DNA from: QHXW01 sp035297145
Lineage (GTDB): Bacteria; Acidobacteriota; Terriglobia; Bryobacterales; Bryobacteraceae
Assembly: GCA_035297145.1 (NCBI GenBank)
Contig: DATGZN010000044.1
Span: 47,944-111,943, forward strand
DNA length: 64,000 nucleotides
Direction of reading: 5' to 3'
Shown: positions 56,947 through 64,000 of the stretch, piece after piece
Layout: the number at the start of each line of letters is the position of its first letter
How positions within the stretch are numbered: the stretch's first letter is position 1
Position numbers and translations under genes: made by a program
The notes under the pieces: generated by a model
Databases searched by the model: none
Told to the model about the DNA's origin: nothing
What the model saw: only the letters and a program-made list of their open reading frames with translations

Positions 56947-57564
56947 TTATTTGTACTTCCGCAGAACTGCGAGAAGCCTTCCTTGTATTTGCACGTCGGT
57001 GGCCTGTGCGTAGATCGGCTGTAGTGCTGCGTTCGCGGGCTGCAGCCGAATGCGGCCACCAGGCTCGCGATAGATGCGCTTGAGCGTGGTCTCGGTTCCG
57101 GAAACCAGGGCCACGACGATCTCGCCATCGCGCACCTCTGTAGTGCGCTCCACCAGAATCAAGTCGCCGTCACAGATGTGGTCTTCGATCATGGAATCGC
57201 CGCGCACTTCGAGGGCGTAGGTGTCGCGGTGACCGGCGAAATCGGCGAAGCTCAGCGTGGCCCGCTGCTCAACGGCTTCAACAGGCTTGCCCGCCGCGAT
57301 TCTGCCGAGTAACGGCACTTCCATCTCCCGCTGCCGCCGGTGTTCCTGGACATATTTCGGACCGAGATCGAGCGAGCGGCTGCGATTGAAACCGCGCTTG
57401 AGGTAATTCTTGGCTTCGAGCGCCAGAATGTGCTTGTGTACCGTAGCTAGCGACGCCAGCTTCAGCCCCCTCGCGATTTCCTCATAGCTGGGGCTATACC
57501 CATTCTCCTCGACAAACCCGGCAATGAAATCCATCGCCTGCTTCTGCCGCTTGGTGAGTGCCAT
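56947..57564 (-). CDS. lexA: LexA repressor
   Basis: A 205-residue SOS repressor. The N-terminal winged helix is LTKRQKQAMDFIAGFVEENG with the recognition helix in LKLASLATVHKHILALEAKN. The cleavage site is A91-G92 in GRIAAGKPVE, and the catalytic dyad is S124 (RGDSMIEDHI) and K162 (TTLKRIYRE), all in place for RecA-stimulated self-cleavage. A start at 57624 would add 20 residues without family character and is rejected. The gene is divergent from the efflux operon with about 150 bases between; no confident LexA box was found there. Confidence 0.95.
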   Translation of the reverse strand: MALTKRQKQAMDFIAGFVEENGYSPSYEEIARGLKLASLATVHKHILALEAKNYLKRGFNRSRSLDLGPKYVQEHRRQREMEVPLLGRIAAGKPVEAVEQRATLSFADFAGHRDTYALEVRGDSMIEDHICDGDLILVERTTEVRDGEIVVALVSGTETTLKRIYREPGGRIRLQPANAALQPIYAQATDVQIQGRLLAVLRKYK

Positions 57565-57675
57565 GTAGATATTGTGGGCGAAGAAAAGGGAAAAGGCAAG
57601 AGGGTTGTGACGGATCGCCGGCACCCTGGGCCAACTGGTTCCCTTGGCTCCAGATCGCGGTATGAAACCATCCGT

Positions 57676-57704
57676 TTGACAGAGGTACTCGTGCTCTATA
57701 GAAT
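57676..57704 (+). promoter_or_regulatory. Sigma-70-like promoter for the PadR-efflux operon
   Basis: TTGACA (57676-57681) and TAGAAT (57699-57704) with a 17-base spacer, one mismatch from consensus. The ATG at 57716 is 11 bases after the -10, so the transcript starts almost at the start codon and no ribosome-binding site is present. Confidence 0.8.
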
Positions 57705-57715
57705 ATCGTAATCGA

Positions 57716-58054
57716 ATGAAGAAGACGAAGCTAGATTACGAGGACGCCGCCGTTGACCGGGATCTTTACTCGGGACTGATGCGCCTCCACATCCTGCACC
57801 ATGCCGTGGAAGGTCCCATATTTGGTTTGGGCATGCTGGAGGAATTGGGGCGGCATGGGTATCGAATCAGCCCCGGAACCCTCTATCCGTTGCTGCACGG
57901 GCTGGAGAAGAAAGGATACATCCGCGGGACCGAGCGGCGCGACGGCAAATCACTTCGCAAGGTCTACCGGGCTACCCCGCTGGGCCGCAAAGCGCTGGCG
58001 GCAGCCAAAATCAAGGTCCGCGAGTTCATCGGCGAACTGTTCGAGGGGAAATAG
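57716..58054 (+). CDS. PadR-family transcriptional regulator of the efflux operon
   Basis: A 112-residue PadR winged-helix regulator: LYSGLMRLHILHHAVEGPIF is helix 1, GYRISPGTLYPLLHGLEKKG the turn and recognition helix, and DGKSLRKVYRATPLGRKALA the wing. A dimerisation helix (KIKVREFIGELFEG) follows. Its stop codon TAG overlaps the GTG start of the TolC-like gene, so the four genes form one operon from the promoter at 57676. It is probably an autorepressor released by an efflux substrate; there is no clear palindrome as there is at the PadR gene near 26 kb. Confidence 0.93.
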   Translation: MKKTKLDYEDAAVDRDLYSGLMRLHILHHAVEGPIFGLGMLEELGRHGYRISPGTLYPLLHGLEKKGYIRGTERRDGKSLRKVYRATPLGRKALAAAKIKVREFIGELFEGK

Positions 58055-59436
58055 TGAGCCTGCTGAAGAAGCTGTGCGTGGTGTTCGCCGCCAGTGCCGT
58101 TCTTTGCGCGCAGCAGTCGACACCACCGCCCGGCATGACGATCGCGCAGGCGGTGGAGGCGGCACTGCGCAACTATCCCTCCGTGCGAGTGTCCCAGGAA
58201 CAGATGAATGCCGCGGCTGCCGGTATACAACTTGCGCGCACGGCTTACCTTCCGCGGGTTGATTTGTTAGCGCAGGCGAACCGCGCCACCCGGAACAACG
58301 TTTTCGGCCTGTTGTTGCCTCAGGGCATCCTTTCCTCTATGTCCGGTCCCGTTCTGGGGACAAACAACTTCGGAACCGCGTGGGGCAGCGCCATCGGAAC
58401 ACTAGTAAGCTGGGAGCCCTTCGATTTCGGCGCCCGGAAGGCGACAATTGCGGCCGCTACCGCCACACGCGCCCGTTCCGAGGCCACCCTGAGGCGCACG
58501 GAGTACGATGTCGCCGTGGCCTCCGCTGACGCTTACGTCACCGTAGTGGCCGCGCAGGAAGCGGTGCGTGCGGCGCAAGCCGGCGTGGATCGGGCGCAGG
58601 TACTGGCACGGACGATCACGGCCCTGGTCAACGCACAGTTGCGCCCCGGAGCGGACGCTTCCCGAGCGGAAGCGGAATTGGCGGCTGCGCGGACCGAGCT
58701 TATTCAAGCGCAGCAAGCCGTCGAGATCGCGCGCGCCAATCTCTCCCGGTTTGTCGGCTTGGAGCCAACCCAGATTATTCTTGCGGCACCGAGCCTGCTG
58801 CGGCTGCCGCCAACTCAGCCAGCGGCCCCGTTGAACACCGCCGCGAATCCCCTTGCCCTGGAACAAAACGCGGTGGTTGAACAGCTACGCGCGCAACTCA
58901 AAGTAATGGAGCGGTCATATTTCCCGCAGTTCCTCTTGCAGGGTACGGCGTACGCGCGCGGCACTGGCGCCGAAACCGACGGACGACTCCTGGGAGGGCT
59001 AAACGGGCTCGCTCCCAACACCCAGAACTACGCGCTTGGCTTCACCGTGACGTTTCCAGCCATGGATATTGTATCGATAAGAGCACGTGAGGCGGAGCAA
59101 TCGGCAAACATGCGCGCCGAGGCCGCCCGTTATCAACAGATCGCTCTGGATTTGAAAGCCCAATGGAACAGCGCCGTCGCAACCGTGCAAGGTGCTAGAA
59201 ACGTCGCCGCCAACACGCCGGTTGAGGTGGCGGCGGCGCGTGCGGCCACCGATCAAGCCACCGCGCGTTATCAATCCGGTTTGGGCAATATCGACGAGGT
59301 TGCCGAAGCCCAGCGGCTGTTCACGCAAGCCGAGATTGACGATGCGCTGGCCCGGCTGGGCGTCTGGCGCGCCCTTCTGGGAGTGGCCACTGCCGCCGGA
59401 GACATTCACCCGTTCCTGGTGGAGGCGAGCCAGTGA
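58054..59436 (+). CDS. TolC-family outer-membrane efflux protein
   Basis: A 460-residue TolC/OEP protein with a signal peptide (VFAASAVLCAQ, about residues 9-19). It has two tandem OEP repeats, each opening with a long helix and a conserved strand: MTIAQAVEAALRNYPSVRVS in the first and PLALEQNAVVEQLRAQLKVM in the second. AYLPRVDLLAQANRATR and ERSYFPQFLLQGTAYARG are the barrel strands. The GTG start overlaps the PadR stop. It forms the outer exit for the RND pump whose genes follow after 19 bases. Confidence 0.93.
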   Translation: MSLLKKLCVVFAASAVLCAQQSTPPPGMTIAQAVEAALRNYPSVRVSQEQMNAAAAGIQLARTAYLPRVDLLAQANRATRNNVFGLLLPQGILSSMSGPVLGTNNFGTAWGSAIGTLVSWEPFDFGARKATIAAATATRARSEATLRRTEYDVAVASADAYVTVVAAQEAVRAAQAGVDRAQVLARTITALVNAQLRPGADASRAEAELAAARTELIQAQQAVEIARANLSRFVGLEPTQIILAAPSLLRLPPTQPAAPLNTAANPLALEQNAVVEQLRAQLKVMERSYFPQFLLQGTAYARGTGAETDGRLLGGLNGLAPNTQNYALGFTVTFPAMDIVSIRAREAEQSANMRAEAARYQQIALDLKAQWNSAVATVQGARNVAANTPVEVAAARAATDQATARYQSGLGNIDEVAEAQRLFTQAEIDDALARLGVWRALLGVATAAGDIHPFLVEASQ

Positions 59437-59455
59437 TTCCGTGGGGAGGTGATGG

Positions 59456-62400
59456 ATGCGTTTCGTCTTAGCCGCGCTCAGCCGTCCGGTCACCGTGGTG
59501 GTGGTGCTGATCGCTCTCGCACTGTTTGCGGTTCTCGCCGTGCAGCGGATGCCCGTCGATATCTTCCCCAAGGTGGGTGATCCGGCTATTTACGTGGCCC
59601 AGCCGTACGGAGGCATGGACCCGGCCCAGATGGAAGGCTACCTCACCTACTACTACGAGTATCACTTCCTGTACATCACCGGCATCGCCCGCGTCGAGAG
59701 CAAGAGTATTCAAGGCGCCTCGCTCATGAAGCTGGTCTTTCATGAGGGCACCGACATGGCGCAGGCGATGGCGGAGACGGTCGGCTATGTGAATCGCGCC
59801 AGGGCGTTCATGCCGCCTGGCACGGTGCCCCCTTTTATCACGCGATTCGACGCGGGCAGCGTGGCGGTCGGCCAGTTGGTTTTCAGCAGCGCCACCCGCA
59901 CGCAAGGTGAGTTACAGGATTTCGCTCTCAACAGCGTGCGGCCCTTGTTCGCCACTCTCCCAGGAGTCTCTGCCCCGCCCCCATTTGGTGGGAACCAGAG
60001 AACCATCGTCATCACACTCGATCCGGACAAGCTCCAGCAGTATCAGATCTCCCCGCGGGAGGCGATCTCCGCAGTCAGCCGGGCCACGCTGGTGATGCCC
60101 TCAGGAAACATGTGGACGGGGAAGATCAACCGGATTGCCAGAACAAACGCAGCGCTTGGCGGCAACCTCGCGGAGTTGCTCAGCACGCCTATCCGGCCGG
60201 TATCCGGCGCCACAGTTTACCTCAGAGACATCGGAACCATCGAAAACGGTACGGACATCATCACCGCCTACGCCCACGTCAACGGCAAGCGAACGGTATA
60301 CATTCCAGTAACCAAGCGCGCGGATGCCTCGACCCTTGCGGTGATCCGCGCCGTCAAGGCGGCGATACCGGACTTCAAGAAGGTCGTGCCGGACGATGTG
60401 GACGTGAGCCTGCAATTTGACCAGTCACCGTTCGTCACCAATTCTCTCCGCGGACTGGTCACCGAGGGATTGCTCGGCGCCGGCCTGACCGGCCTGATGG
60501 TCCTGATCTTCCTGCGCGACTGGCGCAGCGCACTCATCGCCATCATGAACATCCCGTTTGCCCTGCTGAGCTCGGTGCTCCTGTTGTGGGCCACAGGCCA
60601 GACCATCAACATCATGACGCTCGGCGGGCTGGCGCTGGCGGTCGGTGTTCTGGTGGATGAGGCAACGGTGGAAATCGAAAATATCCACACGCAGATGCTT
60701 CCGGGCGTTACCCGCGCGCGTGCCGTCGTGGAGGCGTGCAGCCGCACAGCTCTCGCACGCCTGCTCTCGATGATCTGCATTCTCGCAGTGTTCGTTCCTT
60801 CGTTCTTCATGGTTGGCGTAAGCCGCCAACTGTTTGTGCCGTTGTCCATGGCGGTCGGTTTTGCGATGATTGCGTCGTACCTGCTCTCCAGCAGCCTGGT
60901 ACCGGTCTTCTCCACGTGGCTCATGCGCGAAGCACATCGCGGCGAAGAGCACGAGGGGCTTTTTGGACGCCTTCGCTCATTCTACGAGCAGTATCTCGCG
61001 CTGGTACTGCGTTTCCGCTGGCCCGTGGCGCTTGTGTACTTGGCCACTACCCTGGGGCTCCTCTATCTGCTCGTCCCGCGCATGGGGACCGAACTGTTCC
61101 CGGATGCCAATGCTCCGCTGATCCGCGTGCGTCTGCGAGCGCCAGCAGGCACCCGCATCGAAGAGACCGAACACATTGTCCTGCACGCCCTCGGCGTCAT
61201 CCAACAGGATGCCGGCAAAGACAACGTGATCCTCACCAGCGACTTCATGGGTCTGATTCCGTCGAGCTACCCGGTCGACCTGATCCACTTGTTTAGCAGC
61301 GGCCCCCAGGAAGCCATCATTCAGGTTGCCGTGAAACCGGATACGCCGCGGGGCGAAGCTCTCCGGGAACAGATCAGACAAGACTTGCGGCGCGACTTGC
61401 CCGACTGCCAGGTCTCTTTTGAAGCCGCCGACATTGTCTCGCAGGTAATGAGCTTTGGATCGCCCACGCCCATCGAGGTGGCGGTGCAGGGGGCCAGTCT
61501 CGCCAACGACTACGGATACGCCCAGAAGGTTCGAGCTCAACTCGCCAAGCTGAGCTTCATCCGGGATCTGCAATTCGCGCAGGAATATAACTACCCCACC
61601 CTCGACATCAACATCAACCGCGACCGGGCGGGCCAGTTCGGGCTCACTATGGCGGATGTCGTCAATTCCGTTGTGCCCGCTACATCCTCCTCCCGGTTCA
61701 CTCAGCCGAACTACTGGCGCGATCCCAACTCCGGTAACGCGTTCCAGATTCAGGTGGAGCTTCCTCCCAACAGGATTCAGAGCATCGACGCCATTGGAAG
61801 CCTCCCTGTCATGCCCAGCGGACGCACCGAACCTCTGCTCGACAACATCGCCTCGTTGAAGCTGGGGACCATGCCAGGATTGATCGAACGCTTCAACGGC
61901 CAGCATATCGTCAGCGTCACCGCCAACATTCACGGAATCACGCTTGGAGAGGCGTCGCAAAAGCTGACTCAGGCGCTGGCCGGCGCCGGCGCGCCACCGC
62001 GAGGCGTCAAGGTGGTCATGAAGGGTGAGCTCCCGCCGCTGGAGCAAACCATCTCCGGATTGCGAACCGGACTGCTCCTGTCTGTGGTGGTGATCTTTCT
62101 CCTGCTCTCCGCGAATTTCCAGTCCGTACGGCTGGCGCTCGCCATCGTTCTTACCGTTCCCGCCGTGCTTTGTGGGGTTCTTCTCATGCTGAAGGCGACC
62201 GGCACAACCCTCAATATTCAGTCCTTCATGGGTGCGATTATGGCAATCGGCATTGCCGTTGCGAACTCCATTCTGCTAATCACTTTCGCCGAGCGATCGC
62301 GGCGCGAGAACACGCCGCTCATGGACGCGGCTCGTGAGGGCGCCGCCAGCCGTCTTCGAGCGATTCTGATGACTGCTGCGGCCATGATTTTCGGGATGCT

Positions 62401-62602
62401 GCCGATGGCCATAGGCTTCGGCGAGGGCGGCCCACAAGCGGCGCCGCTGGGCCGTGCCGTCATCGGCGGCCTCCTCGTATCCACCTTCGCAACGTTGACC
62501 ATTCTTCCGTCGATTTACGCCATTCTGCAAGGGAGGGCAACTCTGACTTCTCCGTCGCTCAATCCGATGGACCCGGCCAGTCGATACTATGACGCACAAT
62601 AA
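59456..62602 (+). CDS. RND efflux pump inner-membrane protein (AcrB-like)
   Basis: A 1048-residue resistance-nodulation-division pump with 12 helices and two large periplasmic domains. The start MRFVLAALSRPVTVVVVLIA is the cytoplasmic-to-first-helix segment. The transmembrane-4 proton site is GVLVDEATVEIEN (D401, E402, where AcrB has Asp-Asp). In transmembrane 10, GIAVANSILLITFAE has A936 where AcrB-type pumps carry the essential lysine. FMGAIMAIGIAVANSIL and LSMICILAVFVPSFFMVGVS are conserved family blocks. It starts 19 bases after the TolC gene with GGAGGTG upstream and overlaps the adaptor gene by 14 bases. Confidence 0.94.
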   Translation: MRFVLAALSRPVTVVVVLIALALFAVLAVQRMPVDIFPKVGDPAIYVAQPYGGMDPAQMEGYLTYYYEYHFLYITGIARVESKSIQGASLMKLVFHEGTDMAQAMAETVGYVNRARAFMPPGTVPPFITRFDAGSVAVGQLVFSSATRTQGELQDFALNSVRPLFATLPGVSAPPPFGGNQRTIVITLDPDKLQQYQISPREAISAVSRATLVMPSGNMWTGKINRIARTNAALGGNLAELLSTPIRPVSGATVYLRDIGTIENGTDIITAYAHVNGKRTVYIPVTKRADASTLAVIRAVKAAIPDFKKVVPDDVDVSLQFDQSPFVTNSLRGLVTEGLLGAGLTGLMVLIFLRDWRSALIAIMNIPFALLSSVLLLWATGQTINIMTLGGLALAVGVLVDEATVEIENIHTQMLPGVTRARAVVEACSRTALARLLSMICILAVFVPSFFMVGVSRQLFVPLSMAVGFAMIASYLLSSSLVPVFSTWLMREAHRGEEHEGLFGRLRSFYEQYLALVLRFRWPVALVYLATTLGLLYLLVPRMGTELFPDANAPLIRVRLRAPAGTRIEETEHIVLHALGVIQQDAGKDNVILTSDFMGLIPSSYPVDLIHLFSSGPQEAIIQVAVKPDTPRGEALREQIRQDLRRDLPDCQVSFEAADIVSQVMSFGSPTPIEVAVQGASLANDYGYAQKVRAQLAKLSFIRDLQFAQEYNYPTLDININRDRAGQFGLTMADVVNSVVPATSSSRFTQPNYWRDPNSGNAFQIQVELPPNRIQSIDAIGSLPVMPSGRTEPLLDNIASLKLGTMPGLIERFNGQHIVSVTANIHGITLGEASQKLTQALAGAGAPPRGVKVVMKGELPPLEQTISGLRTGLLLSVVVIFLLLSANFQSVRLALAIVLTVPAVLCGVLLMLKATGTTLNIQSFMGAIMAIGIAVANSILLITFAERSRRENTPLMDAAREGAASRLRAILMTAAAMIFGMLPMAIGFGEGGPQAAPLGRAVIGGLLVSTFATLTILPSIYAILQGRATLTSPSLNPMDPASRYYDAQ

Positions 62603-63680
62603 GTGTTTCCTCTTCCTGATATTCGCCTTGGCGCAGCCTGGCTGGTCCCAAACGGGGGATTTGGTCCCGGTCGTATCCAGACCCGTGTCGCGAACGGTCG
62701 AATTGCCGGGCGAGTTTCTGCCGTTCCTGATGGTGTCCCTACACGCGAAAGTTCCCAGCTATGTGGATCGCGTGCTGGTAGACCGTGGAAGTGTCGTCAA
62801 GCAGGGAGATTTACTCGCCGAGCTGAGCGCTCCGGAGATGGCGGCGCAGATTGCCGAGGCGCAGTCGAAAGTGCAAGCAGCCGAGGCAGACCGCCTACAG
62901 GCCGAGGCTCAGCTTGCGGCGGCGGAGAGCACGTATGACCGCACCAAGACAGCCGCGCAAACACCCGGGGCCATTGCGGGCAATGAGCTGATCCTGGCGG
63001 AAAAGCAGAGAGATGCGGCCCGTGCACTGGTGAATTCGCGCCAGCAGGCGAGCCGTGCTGCCGAAGCAGCGGTCCGCGCACTTCAGGATTTGCAGGCCTA
63101 TCTGAAGATCACGGCGCCCTTCGACGGTGTCGTCACCGACCGGTTGGTTCATCCAGGCGCCTTGGTCGGTCCGGGAAACGATGCCGCGCTGCTAGTGATC
63201 CAGCAGGTGTCCCATCTTCGGCTGGTAGTGCCCGTACCCGAACAGAGCGTGAGCGGCATCGTCAACGGAGCCAGCGTTCCATTTCAGGTACCCGCCTGGC
63301 CTGAGCGAACCTACTCCGGCATCATCGCGCGGGTCTCTCATGCGCTCGATCAGAAGACGCGCACCATGAACGTCGAGCTGGACGTGATGAATCGTGACGG
63401 CTCGTTGGCGCCCGGTATGTATCCGGCGGTGAAGTGGCCCGTGCGTAGGGCGCAGCCGTCTCTTTTCGTGCCGAAGACTAGTGTCGTCACTACAACGGAA
63501 CGCACGTTCGTCATTCGGGATGAAAACGGCCGGGCGGAATGGGTGGATGTCAGAAAGGGCGTTAGCGAGGGAGATCTCGCGGAAGTGCTCGGGAATTTGA
63601 AACCGGGCGACAAGGTGCTCCGCAGGGCAACGGATGAAATACGGGATGGCGCGCCGATCCAGATGGCGCGCCACCCGTAG
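62589..63680 (+). CDS. RND efflux periplasmic adaptor (membrane fusion protein)
   Basis: A 363-residue adaptor with an N-terminal signal/anchor segment (FLFLIFALAQPGWSQ). The barrel-sandwich starts VSRTVELPGEFLPFLMVSLH, with VPSYVDRVLVDRGSVVKQGD (the lipoyl-like D-x-G-x-x-V-x-x-G-x). A long coiled-coil hairpin follows (ELSAPEMAAQIAEAQSKVQA and ILAEKQRDAARALVNSRQQA), and then the beta-barrel FQVPAWPERTYSGIIARVSH. It bridges the RND pump to the TolC-like exit. It overlaps the pump gene by 14 bases and is the last of the operon. Confidence 0.93.
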   Translation: MTHNKCFLFLIFALAQPGWSQTGDLVPVVSRPVSRTVELPGEFLPFLMVSLHAKVPSYVDRVLVDRGSVVKQGDLLAELSAPEMAAQIAEAQSKVQAAEADRLQAEAQLAAAESTYDRTKTAAQTPGAIAGNELILAEKQRDAARALVNSRQQASRAAEAAVRALQDLQAYLKITAPFDGVVTDRLVHPGALVGPGNDAALLVIQQVSHLRLVVPVPEQSVSGIVNGASVPFQVPAWPERTYSGIIARVSHALDQKTRTMNVELDVMNRDGSLAPGMYPAVKWPVRRAQPSLFVPKTSVVTTTERTFVIRDENGRAEWVDVRKGVSEGDLAEVLGNLKPGDKVLRRATDEIRDGAPIQMARHP

Positions 63681-63715
63681 TGCGGTTACACTGTGTCCCC
63701 AGATTTCCGTCAAGG

Positions 63716-64000
63716 CTATGGCCGGCGAAACAACAACACTGCATATCGCAGTACGGGTTGCATGTCGGCTGGTAGCACATCTCCTTCGTAAATCTCCAGG
63801 TAATTAACATGCCGGCCGGCACTGTTCGCCGCCATCCCTTTATCAATTGATCTTCTCAGGGCCAGGGGAGGGTTGCCCTCGGCGCCCATGACTTTGCTGG
63901 GGACAGGGCCTTGGGAACCGCCACGCATTTCGAAGCCGGTGATAATTCGTCCGCTATAACTATTGATGAAATCGGTGCCATCGGGAGCTTCGACCTGCGC
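63716..64000 (-). CDS. C-terminal part of an unrecognised protein (cut by window edge)
   Basis: A minus-strand frame open from the right edge to a TAG at 63718-63716, giving 95 residues of C-terminus. It reads DGTDFINSYSGRIITGFEMR, GGSQGPVPSKVMGAEGNPPL, VNYLEIYEGDVLPADMQPVL and ends RYAVLLFRRP. The ending YLEIYEGDVLPADMQPVL has the look of a conserved helix-strand-helix end seen in some secreted acidobacterial enzymes, but no family is certain. The start lies outside the window. It converges on the efflux operon. Confidence 0.65.
   Translation of the reverse strand, partial: AQVEAPDGTDFINSYSGRIITGFEMRGGSQGPVPSKVMGAEGNPPLALRRSIDKGMAANSAGRHVNYLEIYEGDVLPADMQPVLRYAVLLFRRP

Noticed and set aside
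57565..57715. Search for a LexA box in the lexA/efflux intergenic region
   Set aside because: Only a weak 5-bp inverted repeat (GCCAA, nine bases, TTGGC) is present, which does not match a known LexA site type.
60977..62047. A 356-codon minus-strand open frame in the RND pump gene
   Set aside because: Antisense shadow; no family-like sequence and it would require a gene inside a fully conserved pump.

Overview
The window is about 60% G+C and gene-dense, with short intergenic gaps. It looks like chromosome of a soil acidobacterium of the Bryobacterales ('Solibacter') type. I infer this from family content, not from a marker gene. The pointers are an ABC permease of the long MacB-like 'ADOP' type paired with a PadR repressor, a beta-propeller (Reg_prop) sensor kinase, a secreted TIGR03118-like protein with a Solibacter-style C-terminal domain, a DUF2934 protein, hopanoid side-chain genes and many small secreted proteins. 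No rRNA, tRNA, CRISPR array or prophage was recognised.

Layout. 1-3100: the end of a secreted alpha-galactosidase, a double VOC protein, an AraC regulator, and a divergent ArsR-AHSA1 pair with a very clear promoter/operator. 3151-9536: a secreted GH130 protein, a carbamoyltransferase, a YdcF-like protein, a PilZ protein, UDP-glucose dehydrogenase and a histidine phosphatase, which suggests envelope or exopolysaccharide work. 9591-12302: a lipoprotein-permease-ATPase operon resembling a Lol or MacB system. 12367-17254: a CocE-type hydrolase, then a minus-strand group with an orphan single-chain TssB-TssC sheath protein, DinB and a YdjM-like membrane protein. 17347-26059: a GH36 alpha-galactosidase divergent from a 14-repeat propeller kinase and its NarL-type regulator, followed by the ADOP permease and its PadR repressor with a perfect palindromic operator.

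26143-33212: an amidohydrolase, an unknown secreted protein, and a minus-strand operon for hopanoid side-chain building (carrier-like secreted protein, hpnJ, two small SMR-type membrane proteins, hpnI). 33350-38420: the TIGR03118-like protein, a REP-associated transposase flanked by inverted paired hairpins, glpK and two gene remnants. 38421-43682: secreted proteins, including a serine hydrolase fused to an amidohydrolase. 43696-48043: a queE-queC-MFS operon and a GT-C-like membrane protein. 48048-52430: an exported oligopeptidase B and a TadG/TadE/TadE trio. 52524-57564: an MFS transporter, a DUF433/DUF5615 toxin-antitoxin-like pair, purA, small conserved genes and lexA. 57676-63680: a PadR-regulated tripartite RND efflux operon from a strong, apparently leaderless promoter. 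A further gene runs off the right edge.

The best candidates for something undescribed are the hopanoid operon with two SMR proteins and a periplasmic-carrier-like protein, the fused and shortened TssB-TssC sheath protein with no other type VI genes nearby, the serine hydrolase-amidohydrolase fusion, and the REP/RAYT element whose terminal hairpins differ by paired base changes.
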